Positions 26,901 through 41,123 of a stretch of DNA of 64,000 nucleotides are shown piece by piece. The stretch comes from Pterobdella sp. o SKG-2022. Lineage: Eukaryota > Annelida > Clitellata > Hirudinida > Piscicolidae. The position numbers and the translations under genes were made by a program. Numbering within the stretch: the first letter of the stretch is position 1; every line of letters begins with the position of its first letter. The stretch is taken from the NCBI GenBank assembly GCA_964035795.1, contig OZ038322.1, forward strand, positions 21,995,918-22,059,917, in the 5' to 3' direction. The notes below the pieces were generated by a model, which saw nothing but the letters and a program-made list of their open reading frames with translations, did no database searches and was not told the origin of the DNA.

Positions 26901-29900
26901 CATCAATTCACACCCATAATATCAGAGAAAAAAGTAGTTACATAAGATTTACATAAAGTATTTGAATACCATTATGAAAAAGACACATGATACTTATCAT
27001 AATATGATAGGACGCATAAAATGGTGAAAAGTTATATTATATTAGCATTAGCTAATACTCATTATCTAAGAAAATGATTGCAAACTCGTGGCAAAATGAG
27101 AATAATGGTTTAATGACTTTCAAACATATGCTATTTTTATTCTGATATCAAAGAAATATGATAATGCTATCGAATGGAATATATTTGTCATAATTAAGAT
27201 GGGTTATTGAATGAAACTTTCGTTACTTTTGACATGTTAATTAAATCATTGGCGTTTACGCAATCACTAGCTTTATGGCCGCGAATCTATAATATTTTAA
27301 AAATGAATTTAGTCTATAATAGCGTTTGAAGGCATTTTGGTTATGAAATTTTTTTGAAATACTAAATTTTGACACATGAATGGAGTGCAATTTTTTAAAA
27401 ACTGTTCATGTTTCTACGAAATACATTCAAATGAGCAGTTTTGAAGTGTCTAACTTCTATATGTGATTAGATTGCATTCTCTAGAATCATTATTCAAATG
27501 TTATGTGCGGTTTTACTTGCATTATTTTTGTAGAATAATTTTTAATGATGATTTGCTGTTATTGTATTGACTTCTAACGAGAAAATCTAAAATCAATGAA
27601 TGATATGTATACAAATAAACCTATTATATAAAAAACATAAAAAATTAAAATAATTTTATACACTTTTATAAAATTAGAATTTGTAAATTCATTTAGAAAG
27701 TTAACATACGGATATCAAAATGCCAGAAATTTGATTTTAATGAAATATGGGGATTATAAAAGGGTCGTTTGATTAATATGTATCTTTAGTTTGAATCATC
27801 ACAAATGATGAACGATATCAAAGTTTTTAAAAATAAGTGCATAAATATCAAAGGAATTTTGAATGTATTGTCAGATCATAATTAATAGAAAAAAATCAGA
27901 AATTTTTATATTTGATATTAAAAATAGTAAATTTATTATTTCTAAATGTTTCAATATTACATCCAATATTATTACAGTAATTTCTAAAAATTATTTAAAT
28001 AATAATAACCGTGAAACAAATTCATTTCAATTGATAATTAAATACAGAATTAGAAAGAACGAAAACCCCAAATCTCATTTAGTATTCATTCGATACCACG
28101 GTTATAAAAATTTTCAAATATTTCCATCTATGGTTATGTAGAATCACTTTTTGGAGAGAAATTTCAAGCATATGCAGTATAATGTGTTTTTTTTTTTTTA
28201 GTAATAAAACTCACAAGTTATCGTTTGTTTTCTCGTTGTCTGGAGTTTTATTGCCATCACAAACCCTGAAAGTTCAACAAACTGTGGTGCACTCATAACT
28301 GTTATAACTCACTAATGCAATAAAGTTGATAGTAAATTCAGATTATTGTAATATTTATACAAACTATTGACTATTATCGATTTAATTTTAATTGAAATAA
28401 AATCTGCAATAAAAGCGTTGCAATCTGATACTGAAAATCATTTTTGCTTAGAAAGTTCAACAAAGCTATAAAAAATCTTTTGGAAAAAATCTTAGCTTAT
28501 ATAATTTTAAGTTTTTGACTAATAAAAAAACAAGTTGCGTTCAATTAACAATATAGATAATTTCACAACAATAATCTGATATTTAGGCACTTTTCCAAAG
28601 AAAAAATCAAGCTATGATAGAAACTTAAATTAGAAGTTTGAGTCTGTATAAGCTCTGTGAAACCAGAAAAAAAAACCAGACAGACTGTAAGACGTATGCC
28701 AACAATTACTGGTTGGAGCTCAGACAAAGCATCATTAACAGTTTCTTCATAGAATGTTAGAACAACGTGGTGATGCACAGATAAATTAAAATTCTACACA
28801 TCTTTTGCTCTAACTAAAGTTTCTTTGATACATCTTTCCATTCATATTTATATAGGGATCATCATGGTCTCCGATAACAAACAAGCTTTTGTAAAATAAC
28901 TGAAACTAAAAGCACGAAATCATATTAAAAATGAAGGAAAAAATATTCAATCAATTTCAAAGCGCTAAGCAGTGCCCAGGTTTCCAAGTTTTTTCATACC
29001 CACCCACGTCTGTGTCCCTAAAGGCATGGTACTAAAGATCTAACAAACAAATTATTCAAATTCATATATTAGTCTAAATGTGCGTTTATTTTTTTCTATT
29101 ACCTTTTTTTTACACTGGCTCATGTTTTTTTATTTTGCCTGTTCACCCATAGTGCTCATTGAACTAAGACGTTACCAAAAACTATAATGGTTTTCAATTT
29201 GCTTCTTTATTTGAAGTATTTTTTCATCTGTCACAAAAATCTATTTTTGAAAAAATCATTAATAGTTTGTTCGAGTTCTCTTAGTTATTTCTTCAAGATT
29301 AGATACATTTAAAGAATTCGAAATAATTTTTGAAATTAATTGATGCCATAAAGATTGATAGATTTATTATGAATTTCAGCTCAAAGTTGAGCCACTACTT
29401 ATTATTCGGTAACTAGGATCACACACCTTGCTAAAACAGTAATGTCACTTCTGCAACACGCGTCGCAGACATATATCAATTAGACATTTGTTGAGTGACT
29501 GCATCATCAAAGGTTTGTTCGTTACCACATGTGAGCGTGTGTTTTCAAGTACTTTTGTACATAGCAGTTTCGTGTGTGTTTTCTTAACCTATTGATTTTT
29601 TTCTTGTCTTAGTGTGGTTAGTCTTAATGTGCATATTTTGAAGTTTGCGCTGAATTGAAGTTTTCTATATTTTTAAGTCTAGCTATTTTAAGGTACATCT
29701 AATCGTTATTTTTATGTAACACAAGCTAAAATGAGTGGGTGTGTAAGTAAATACATCTTTTCATTATTGGAAATAATCAATTGGACTTGTTCAAAGATAA
29801 GTATATGACTGAAAATAAATATCGCTAGAATTCTACACAAACTAAATGGAAACAAAAACAAAAATTTATTTCTTTCCATACTCATAATTTTTATTCGTAC

Positions 29901-32900
29901 TTAACACATGTAAGACTTATTGATTTTTTGTTAATACCAATTCAAATTTAATAGGTAAGTGCATTTATTATTGATTTTTAATTTCTTCATTCATTAAATA
30001 GCTTTGAAACATTCAGCTCAAATCAAAGAACTTTAATGAAATTTAATTAATGACTATGTTTATATTTCTTTAACTAATTTTTAAGAAAGATGAATAGTTT
30101 AGGTAGACCAAAAAACAGAATACAAAGTCTAGTATTTTAGAAATGCAATCAGATCAAAGGTTAAAGACTGGTCAAAAGGAAACGTGGGCGTGACAAGAAT
30201 TTCTCAAAATTGTTTATAATATATTTTCCAATATATTCTGCGTATTTTTTTTATATTGACACCAATTTTGTATAAATTCTATAATACACGTATTACGTTG
30301 CTTTGATTGATTTTATTATATCACTGGATGTGTTTATATTTGCAGTGTATCTTCTATTAATAAATTGTTGTAGTTAAAATATTTTTGTTTCTTTTTATTA
30401 TAAATATAAATATTTCTATATTATCTTTTTATCCAAATAATGAGTTTAGAGTATTCAGGTATGTCTTATATTTATTCTTCGTTATGCTATTAGAAACTAT
30501 GTTTTCTATGGTACTATAAAAAGTGGATTTTAAAAATAAAACATCGAAGATTCAAAACATACATAGACATTAAATATCGTTTGATCCATTTCCAAGAAGT
30601 TTATTAGTAAAACCAAAGAACAAAGAGTATTAACTAGACATTCATAATAATATATGTCTATATTCAATAACTCAAAATATAAAATCAATAACTAAAGTAC
30701 AAATATAGAATGTGAGTATGATTTTTGAGATTATATTTCAAGTATGACGTAGGTGTTCGCTGCGTATTTTATGGATTATATAGGAACACATATAACACAA
30801 CAATGACAAACAATTTTGCCCTTGTATGAATTAACAGAATCAATAACATATATGAGAAAAAACTCACTTGAACTAAACACTGTTATTATTAAAAAATGAT
30901 CTAATTTTATATAAAAGAACATTATTTTTAAGTTGATTGATGAGTGGATTTTTTAGAAGATTCACACATATTCGGAACTATATCGTTGCTATAAGAATGA
31001 TACTTCATAATGAAAAATTAGATAATTAATATGATCAAGTTTTTTATACTTTTCCACGTATAAAAGATGGCTTTAGATTTTGAAGCCAAGAATATCTAAT
31101 CTGAAGATAAGACCATAATTAAGTTTATAAGATAACTTCATTGTTGCCATTTTAATGACAATTTTAAAATTAAAATGTCTTTCTACTTATAGATTATTCA
31201 AGCTTTTTTATTACTTTTAAATCCTCTTATTGATATATTCCTAGACTAATTCACCCAAATCAGCTGATCAAATAAGGTCTACACTTTTCACAGTAAAGTA
31301 AACAAAACCATTTAAAACTAAACTAATTTTTTGAAAATATTCAAATTATTCTATTAAGTTGTATTTTGAAGGAATGCGAAGATTGAATGTTATAAAAGGA
31401 ATTTGAAAAATTTTCAGCGTTTAGCTATTCATACCATTTTATGAAGCTCTATCCTATCGCTTATATCCCTTAAAAATTTTCAATCAAAATTTAATATTTC
31501 TAATATAATAATTTCAATTCAATTGGTCATGGAAAATACCAATTCTTTTATGATACTCTAATTGTTTCTACATAACTAATAAAAACTGTTCACAAATCGT
31601 GGTTACTTCTCAGAATAAGAGTTAATAGTTCACAAAGTGACGACTATATTTCATAATAAAGAGTAGGATATCAGTTACTGCTTAAGAACTAAACTAGTGA
31701 CACAAAAGAAGTTGGTTTGTGATCGTACATCATTTACAGTACAAGTTGAAGTAATGCATTTGTTCCAACAGTATTACATGCCTTTGATGTTTTTATGTTG
31801 CTTCGTAATAAATTATCGACGACCTTCGTTTTCTCCTTCAGAAATCCTCCAATGCGAAACCTTCATACCAGAAGAAATACTCTAAATTAGAATTATATAT
31901 GATAAGATTTAACATAAATATTCCAAGATATATACTTTATCTCTTATCACCTCTAATCAAGTTTAATATTTCAACATTTTTTCAATTTTAGTAAAGAATT
32001 TGATTCTCCACCGTTGAAAATCATGTTGGAATGAAAATATATAGATTCTATTTGATTAAATAACGTGAATTTCATGCACATTTCCACAATTATCGAGTTC
32101 TCAACACAGCTATAAAATTAATGCATATGACCCTTCGTTAGTATTATATTTTAGATGCTTTAGGAAATGTTGTGGAAATCGTGTTTTAATAAGCTGGAAA
32201 GAAAAAATTAGGTAAAAACAATGTTCATCTATATGAATTCTCATAATTGTAAAAATTGAAGTTCTAGCTTAAATGTATATATATATTTATATAAAAGATA
32301 AAAATATATGAGCGTGTGATTCTAATTATATAATGAAATTGTTTACATAATTCAAAATCCAAATCATGAGAAAAAGCAATCGTAACTAGATTGTTGGTAT
32401 ATAAAAGGACCAGTAATATTATCATAGGTTAATATCTAACAAATAGCATTATCTTATTTATATGAGTGTTATTGGGAAACTTACACATACATAAGCACAA
32501 CTGAGAGGTAAGAATATTCCCGCGTGTTTTAATAATTTTATTATATACAGCGCCATTTTTGAATGCCAACATTCTCATGGAAGTTTTCACACTGATATCT
32601 CACCTTTCATGTGATGGGATTTTTTCAACAATAAGGCAAAAATGATTCAGAGTTTTTCCGATGACACTGTAATTACTGATCCACTTCAATATTAATTTGT
32701 AAATATTTTATTATACAAAACATGTTTTAATAGATATTGCAAAATTTAGCGCGCTTATTACAATGCATTTCAAAATTTATTCTCCGGCAAAACGCCAAAT
32801 AAACCGTTGGCTTTTTGCCAAACGCAAAACGTAGACAGTATATATTAAATATATGAAATAATTCAGGGTCAAATGATTTTTAGTTTCATATAATCGAAAT

Positions 32901-33056
32901 TGTTGAGTAAATTAAACACAAAACTTCAAATTTAAATTTTTTATTTTGAAATAAATAAGATATATTATTTTTCAGCTTTGATTTAAGCGTATATTTTGTG
33001 AAAATCTCTGAAACATGAGATCAGCAGCAAGCTTATTAATATTAATGAGCCTGTAG

Positions 33057-33096
33057 CTCCGCCCATGTCTGCACCTATTAACCCTCGAAGTATAAA
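33057..33096 (+). promoter_or_regulatory. Possible PIM promoter core (GC box-like and TATA)
   Basis: A CTCCGCCC (about 33057-33064) and TATAAA (33091-33096) sit in a GC-richer patch about 630 nt upstream of the PIM ATG. No other gene is near. Inference only: TATA-like strings are frequent in AT-rich DNA. Confidence 0.25.
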
Positions 33097-33695
33097 ATGC
33101 TGTGTTCACGTCTAAATGGATTTTTGCGGTCTGTTTCATTACACTTCGAATTTTTTCAAATTTCTTTAAAATGGCCAATAGTTTGGCAAAAAGATTTAGT
33201 TATCTGAACTGTGGACATAAAACGAAACCGAATTTCGCAGGTTACTAAATTTCGATATTTCAATGTCTGTCTCGATTTTTACTACGATGCGCGCCTTTAC
33301 AAGTGTGTTAAACATTGTCTAGACAATACTTCGAACTTTTGTAAAGTTTTCAAACTATGGAATAGTAACTTTTGGAAAACTTCTGATAAATAACGAAATT
33401 CATGTATCGAAATATTTCCCTAAAACTACTTGTGAAAGGTGGATTTAACCTTAAGAGTTTAATCTTTTAAACAACTCGATAGTTTTTATCAATAGTTGGA
33501 ATATTCAAGTGCTTCGTTAATTCATGTTTATTTTACGTCGAAAAAGACACTTATCTTTTAAGGACGATTTCACTTGTGATATGTATTTCAAATTAGAATT
33601 ATTTTATGGTCGTATAAATAACTGACTAAAATTCTCCAACTTGTTAAAAAACTAGCTTTAACGAATTTTTTTGTTTATTTAAACTAATGTTTCAC

Positions 33696-33697
33696 AG
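33696..33697 (+). other. Splice-acceptor-like AG upstream of the PIM ATG
   Basis: AATGTTTCACAG ends here, 23 nt before the ATG. This fits a 5'UTR intron or spliced-leader acceptor. Confidence 0.4.
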
Positions 33698-33720
33698 AGT
33701 TTCCAAATATCCAGAAAAAA

Positions 33721-36700
33721 ATGCCATCAGATAGCAGAACAATTCATCAATCAACCAACAAAAACTCTCAAAACAATACAAAATCCCTTCCACAAACACC
33801 AACTTTCAATTTTCCAAATCCTGGAAACTTTGAACAACTTTATAGCCTTAACAAAGTCATTGGAAACGGTGGCTTCGGAGTTGTTTATTCAGGAATACGA
33901 AATTCAGATAAAAAATTGGTGAGTGTTATGACCTGAATATTTTGTATGAGCTTTACAAATATTTTTTTTTCATAACGTCCCTCGTATCAATAAAACCACA
34001 TCTTATATCTAGGAGTTTTTATTTTGACGTACTTTTTAACAGGTTGCTGTAAAGCACATTAGTAAAGCTAGAGTAAAAGACAAAGTAGAGGTTTGTAATA
34101 TGATGAATTATTTTATTTAAACATCGCTATGTAAAAATTTCTTATTCATTTTGGCTTTGACCATATGATATGAGAATGAATAATGTTTCTTAACTGCCTT
34201 TCAAATTTATCATCTCTTAATGCCTCTGGTTATATCATTAATATTCCAACGCTAAAATTAGCATTTTTATTTAATGTTTGTTTGAGTTTCTCTAAGTTCC
34301 CATCTGATTAATAATCAACATTATTCTGTTTTGAATAATCTTTGTGTTTCACTAACGCCCTTTTGATTTTCATCAACTTTCTAAATATAAACGTGATTTC
34401 TATTCTAAAAGTTATATGGTATTTTGTATAGTTGAATTATTTCAAAATAATAACTAATCGTCATGACGAAGTCAACTGATTTATCAACTGAAACTCTAGT
34501 TTGTCTAAATGAGTGTGTATGTATTTATAGACTTTGTCACCGTTTCTTAGCAGATTCTTGCTTCACTTATCTTTTCCTATTATCTTGAATATCTTGTATG
34601 TTCTAATCAACAAAAACAATATAAAAATTGTTCATTTTGGCTTGTATGTTTAAATTGAAAAATTTAGTTAATTTTCTGATAACCTCCACAGTTGGATAAT
34701 GGTACGAAAGTTCCTATGGAAGTGAAGTTATTGATGTTATCACATCGGGTATCAGGGGTCATAAAGATTCTTGATTACTTTGAAAGATCTGATAGCTACA
34801 TCATTGTTATGGAACGACCTTCTAAAGTTTGTTTTATTTAACTTGTTTTTGATTTTGTATCATGTGAGTTCAAATAGGAACATTGAATATTATCTAAATA
34901 TTACGCAGGTTTCAGATATGTTTGACTACATCACAAACCACCGAGTTCTTGAAGAATCAGAAGCACGACTGTTCTTCAGGAAAATTGTCATAATGGTGAA
35001 GCAATTGTTTGAGATTGGGGTTGTGCACAGAGACATAAAAGATGAGAACATCATCATAGACCTAGAGAACAGAGAAATAAAACTTATAGACTTTGGGTCT
35101 GGCACTTTGTTGCGAGATGGTGACTACACAGACTTTGAAGGTCAGTGACTTTTTCATATGTAAAAATAATTATGGTAAGCCAAGTACCTAGAATAGACAC
35201 ATTTAGGTTCAATTGAAAAAACTGAAAAAATCAAAACTGACAATGTTCTGTAGATTTACTATATGTTATCTCATTTCTGGACACATGCAACACTTATTGG
35301 ACCAATACACAAAAATTTCTAGAGACTTAAATTTGGTCAAAATGCAATCAATCTGCTTCAGCTGTTGCCATTCAAATTTTTTCTAGCCTCTATTATAAAA
35401 AACCACTATAACCTTCTATACATGCCCTTGATGCTACTACAGTTTTTATTGATTACTTAGAAGCAAGTTGCAATTAAGTTACAACTGGTATATGAAGTGT
35501 AAAAGGTTTTTCCTAAATTAAAGTGAAATTCAAATAGATATCGAAAATAGCTTTTACTACTGGCTCGTTTTGAACTTGATGCTTTTTGTGCATCTGAAGG
35601 GAATCTATTTAAATGTAAAGTGGCAACTAATAATGATATATCAACTCAATATAGCTTGTCTTGAGCTGAATTTTTTCTTTCAAATAGATAGTCTTTTTAA
35701 AGCCTATTGTATTTTACCAAAAGAGCATCAAATTACGTTACTAATTGATATCAATGGCATTATATTGCCTCAAACAATGAGAACTACAATCTGCATGTCA
35801 TGCATATGAATCCACATAGGATGTCTAATTAGTGTATGCCCAAAGTCTCCAATCTTTGCTCTAGCACATACACCACTATATGGAGTGATGTACAACACTA
35901 ATTATGTTCACTATACAAAACTTCACCAGCTTGAAATGCCGAATTTTCACAAGATGCATTGTTTCTATATGATTTTGCAACCCCATTTTATAAATCAATT
36001 TTTTTCATAACCACCTCATACCATTGACTATATAAGAATTTAATGAACAGTTGAGTTAATGTTTGAAGTTAAAATAATATTTTGATATGGAAATTGAAAC
36101 ATTGATCCGGGACTGGCGTTTATATGTTAATTTGTTGATATTTTGATATTCATTATATAAATTTGTATTAGTACATTTGAAAATACAGTTTTTCGTGTAT
36201 TCATCCAAAAATTTTTTGGTAAGATTCTTAAATCAACCTTTAGTCATAATATAACCACATGATGTGGGCTCATGCATGTCATAAATAATCTTAACACAAA
36301 AATTAATTATTTATTGCCTTATATATAGGGGATTCTGCTGCATTTTAGCGAAGTTTCACCTTGATTTGCGCAAGTAGCTACTTATAGTAGCGACTGCCTC
36401 CTGCAATAGGGATAGTGAATGTTTTCTTAAACTAGGCCTATCTTTACTTTCGAGTTCATATATCAAGTGAAACTCTTGCCAGAATTTTTGAGTCGGAATG
36501 TCATAAGTTAGCAATCATGAGATTCAACCATCATTATATGTTATTTAAACCACAACAGGAACGAGAGTATACAGTCCTCCAGAATGGGTTCTGCACAAAC
36601 GATACCAAGCCATACCAGCATGTGTGTGGTCTCTGGGCATCTTGTTGTTTGACATGGTGTGTGGTGATGTACCCTTCAATAAAGATGAAGAAATTATTGG

Positions 36701-37129
36701 TGCTGATTTCACCATCCGACGACCTTTATCGCCTTGTAAGTTGATGAACTAGTATTTTTTATGATTAACTATTAGACATATACTAACTACTGTTTCATAT
36801 TAACATCTAACTTCAATTTTAGTTTTTTATTCAATAATCCCATATTACAACTTATCCAAATGTTAATTGATGCAATATTTGTGATTTATCGTTATTTGAA
36901 AAACTTAGTATAATTTTTATTTCATTTAATGTTCATTCTATTCAATGTGAGTTTTATAAAGTGTTGTGGAACCATTATTCATTGAATTAATGATGTTAAT
37001 ACGTTATTAAAGGTATCAATTAATTTGACAGGGGTGAGTGACCTGATAAGCAGACTGTTGAGCTTTGACGAGACCAAAAGGCCCTCATTTCAACAAATAT
37101 TATCACATCCATGGATGTGTTTACCGTAA
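33721..37129 (+). CDS. PIM: PIM-family serine/threonine kinase, complete
   Basis: Six exons: 33721-33918, 34043-34090, 34692-34826, 34909-35140, 36559-36735 and 37032-37129. All junctions have GT/AG ends and compatible phases. The product is 295 residues; human PIM1 is 313. A short Asn/Ser/Thr-rich N-terminus leads into the kinase domain. The glycine loop is [12 protein letters not shown] (47-58), and the ATP-anchoring lysine is in VAVKH (70). The hinge is MERPS (122-126); this hinge proline is the PIM hallmark. The catalytic loop is [10 protein letters not shown] (HRD 167-169), the metal motif LIDFGSG (DFG 188-190), and the activation/P+1 block TRVYSPPEW. The domain closes with [10 protein letters not shown] and ILSHPWM. 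PIM kinases are short, constitutively active cytosolic/nuclear enzymes without a regulatory domain and phosphorylate Arg-rich survival and translation targets. All catalytic residues are present. The protein ends a few residues after HPWM, with no tail. Confidence 0.96.
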
Positions 37130-37351
37130 CCCTATGATCATTCAGCCAATACAATCGGACCTCAGTCAACTCATCTTCATCATTATCTCCACCGCCATCA
37201 TGCTAGGGTCTTCTTATTCATGTTGTGTTACGTTTTCTTCCGGTAGTCACACTTATGCAATTAAGAGGCCAATTGCTACCCCAAGGTCAACAGTGGATAA
37301 TTTCTTCATTATATCTCTTCAATCAGGGTCTTCGTTTTTCCTAACATAGGC

Positions 37352-37357
37352 AATAAA
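37352..37357 (+). terminator. Polyadenylation signal AATAAA of the PIM gene
   Basis: A canonical AATAAA lies 223 nt after the PIM stop codon, in a relatively GC-rich 3' flank. Cleavage would be expected 10-30 nt later. Confidence 0.5.
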
Positions 37358-40300
37358 ACTCTAGGCCTTTGTTCCCATGTCGGAAATCAACTGAAATATA
37401 AGACTAAGATGAATCTAAATGATTATGATAAAACTGCCACTAGGAAAATACCAGTATAATGTGTCAACAAAAGACCAATAATGACAACACCTAAAATGTA
37501 AACTAAGTCTAAACAATTATATGAAATCTTAGTCAAACTTTAATCTTCATCGTCATCGTCACATGTGTAAAATGTAAAAATGGTGAAAAGACAGTATCAA
37601 ATGGTGTGTTTTGAATTGAATCAAATCTAACATTATGTGCACTCTTCAGTTATTTAATTATCTAGTGTAAATAGTATTAGTTATTTTCGATGCATCGTCA
37701 TCACAACTAGACCGTTTATTGCATTCATTTGCTATAAAGCTATTTGTTAAGATTTTTTTTGGATATCCATTTTTCGTTATTTTTTTTGCTGTTATTTCAC
37801 CGTATCGATTGATTATTCATTCACACCTTTCGTTTGTGTAATTAATAATTGTCACAAAGATGTGACGATTGTGGGGGTAATGAATATGATCAGACAGTTT
37901 CAACCAATGCATATTCAATGTATATATAAGTTCGGATGATTGGGCATCATCATCATCACCATCTTTATTTGAGACTATGTGATTGTTATAACGTTAATTA
38001 CTTTATTATTGATGTTATTCTTGTTAGCATAGTTTCTATTATTTTTTTTCCGCAAAAAAGAGTTTATTTGGGTTGATATTTTTTGTTTATTTATCGCTTA
38101 ATGTTATCATTATTTGTTATCAATTTTTGCTGTTACTGCTATATCCTTATATTTTCTTATGCTTTTTTGCGTTTGTCGCTTTTTGCTTTTAATGTCATTT
38201 CATTTTCATTCACACAGTCCTATTTATAAAGCAGTAGTATACTAAGTTGGTATTGATTTCGTATTATTTAACTGACACCCTCTTGTTGTTTTCTCCAAGG
38301 TAAATTATGCATCATAGGCTACTTTTATCTTTCGTTACGTATTGTTTTATTATTTCTCAGCATATTTCCTAACTAACATAACAGAATATCAGTATATCGG
38401 TAAAATAGGCAAAATGATAATTTAAGTTATTTAACCAGTGCTTGTTGCTTCTAATGATTTGTATCAGCGTTACATCAGTTTTAACTATTGTTTTTGATGC
38501 AATTTTATTATTGTTTTATTGTTGTACATGCTTGCTTGCTATTTTCATGTATTTTTCCATAGGTAAAATTTCATCAGCCATCCAGTAGTCGCCCTCATCA
38601 TCACTAAGAAGTAACTTCATTAATAAATTCTCAAAATCACACGACTAATCATCAAAGTTGAAACCATATAAATCATATTAAGCGGTATCATTGAGAGGAT
38701 TTGAACCACACACACTCTTGCGGCTATTAAAATGCAGTGCACATCAATATTTCCCATATTTAGTTCTAATATGACGCTGAAGTTAACTCGACTCAAAAAA
38801 AGTAAAAAATGCATGTTTAAGTAAGCTAAGTTGGAGTATCAATAAGGCTAAAAAATAAAGCTCCTCGTCATGTCCACAACTACAAATAAACAATCTTTAA
38901 AGCATTCAGATGTCAAAAATTCATATGATTCAACAGTTTGGAACTCTGAATACAACCTACGTCTAACTGTTATTTTGATTGCAAGCTTGTAGTGAAAGGC
39001 GTTTAAAATCTCATGTCATAATTCTATGACTCGAATTGAGCAATGTCATGTTTTCGACGTCAGTATGAGTGGGAGCTTTTCTGCTAGAAAACAATGACAT
39101 TGATTAATATAAACAATCAAAATAAATTATAAATAAAAATGGTCCTCTTCATATAGCAAACGGTGTTTTAAAGGAAATCGAAGGAACCTTATGACATTTA
39201 TATTAACGACTTCTGTGTTAGTTACTTAAAATTAAGTTAGTTTATTGAAGTTGTAACTTCCTGGAAACTCCACCTCCCTTTACCTCACAGCCATCCTATA
39301 CAAGCAACATTAAAACACACGTCTCTTTAGCGCCAAAAGATCACTTGAAAACAATCGAAAAATTTTATCCTATATCCTTCGTGCCATTCTACGATGTCTT
39401 TCTTAAAGAGTTTTTAATTACCACTCCTAGTGTGCGAATCGTCTTGTATCGACAACAATGAATTCCTTTCTACTGAATAATTTGTTCTTTTATGCTTTAT
39501 ATTCTACTAATAAATTTTATATAATGTTATATTTTATCCTATAATATATAAAGTTTTTGAAAATTCTTTTTTAAATAGAAACTCATTCGTTCACTTCGAA
39601 CCCAACCTTCTATTGTTGGGCACATATAGAATTTAAAACTCAAATAAACCTATTATTTTTAAGAAAACATATCGGCTTTCAGTAATAAAAAAGCATATAG
39701 AACTATGTATGTACTTTCACCCTGTCTTTATTCACTATTTGCCATATACATCTGTACAGATTGATATGTCTGATGGAAAACTATAATTATATTGAAATGC
39801 TATTCAGTGTAAACGTCGAGACATTAAACTCACTTGTCAAAGATATCACCGACTTGGGCGAATAAACAATGATTCAATGCAAACAATGAATATATGTACA
39901 CTTTATCAATACGGTTTACTGAAAAAAAAATCAGATGAATTTTTTAATGACGACAATTATAACTAAATTTTAATCCAAAAATTCAAAAACGCCATAAGCT
40001 TCGGTTGAAACAGCGAATAACCCAGGTTAAAAATTAGTATGTCACGTCTATTAATGTGTCATTATGCATGTGTTCAAGTCGTCAAATGTGTTTTCATAAA
40101 TATTAGTGGTCGATTGATCTTTTACCTAATGACAATTTCATAGTCTAATTTTGTTGCAGTATCTGTAAACATTCTCATGAATTGCAAGATGATATAGCTT
40201 TAATTCTTGACCCCACCGTGTTTTTCTTCACCGTTTTAAATGCTTTTATTTGATTTAATAAGGTTTTCTGTTTAAAATAAGCATATATTTGTAATAAAAT

Positions 40301-40899
40301 TCCTTATTTGATTGAAACTAAATTAAAATAGCATTTAAAAATTAAATTTTTGTTGAAATTAACTGGGTTTTTTAATGATTGATGGACTAAAAAGTTTTTT
40401 AATGAATCCAGTCATTTTTGTATAGTCATCATGATCAGCGTCCTTATTTATACACTTTGTTGCACATTTAATCTATGCCATATAAACAAACCCCTTAAAT
40501 CACTTTGACGATTAGTTCAGCTTCAAATATCACAGGTTCCATGGTGTGACTGAATGTGTAACTATGTTTCTAATCACCTTTAAATCTATACCAAAAATTA
40601 TTCTAGAGAGGTGAATTCTGACGCAAATAATTTTATAATAGTTTGCTTGCAAAAAATTTACATGGAATTTGACACAAAAACCATTGAATGTTTTACGTCA
40701 TAAAATTATTTAGGACATTTATACACAATTTAAAGATTTATGTTGTCTAAACAACATTTAAAATCAAAAAATTTCCATAATTAGTTATGGAGACAAATAA
40801 AAAATATATGACAATAGGATAGTTCAATTAATCAATAAAGTTCAACAAAGGCTTTCAACACAACCAGTTTGCCTATTTACATAATCCCTATTTCATCAG

Positions 40900-41123
40900 T
40901 GAGCTATCAACGTTCTAATTCTTCACACTCTGGTCTCCAGCTGTTTCAACCAGTCTCTTCAGGCTTGCTCATAAGTCGTACTTTCTCTAACAAGACACAC
41001 GTCTGTAGAACTCCATTTTGCTCAAACTGTGATAATGATCTTTTCAAAGACGTTCGCAAACATTCCACAACTCACCATAGCTTCGTTAACCAAACTTTTC
41101 AAACCACTTCGGAGCAAACCTAG
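40900..41123 (+). CDS. Candidate terminal exon of an unknown protein
   Basis: An acceptor (CTATTTCATCAG) is followed by 74 open codons to a TAG. The text looks coding: SYQRSNSSHSGLQLFQPVSS, then LLISRTFSNKTHVCRTPFC, then SNCDNDLFKDVRKHSTTHH. There is a CRTPFCSNC cluster and a later His pair, which could bind metal, but the spacing matches no motif I can name. GC content is above the flanks. No upstream exon was found, and the opposite strand is partly open too, so orientation is not certain. It could be a transposon-derived fragment. Confidence 0.35.

Larger units (their letters stand above)
12891..33050. other. 20-kb gene desert
   Basis: Homogeneous AT-rich sequence. I could not assemble any multi-exon gene or recognise any domain on either strand. 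Weak coding-like islands are listed separately (13315-13459, 23218-23418, 23505-23946). Two others are too short to call: 22618-22700 on the plus strand (includes LEYVGNITTPLGEKAIRINL then a stop) and 28680-28775 on the minus strand (includes YEETVNDALSELQPVIVGI). A TA dinucleotide run lies at 17713-17750. Confidence 0.6.

Noticed and set aside
27863..28141. 92-codon plus-strand ORF rich in Ile/Asn/Lys
   Set aside because: Composition equals background; flanks lack splice or promoter signals.
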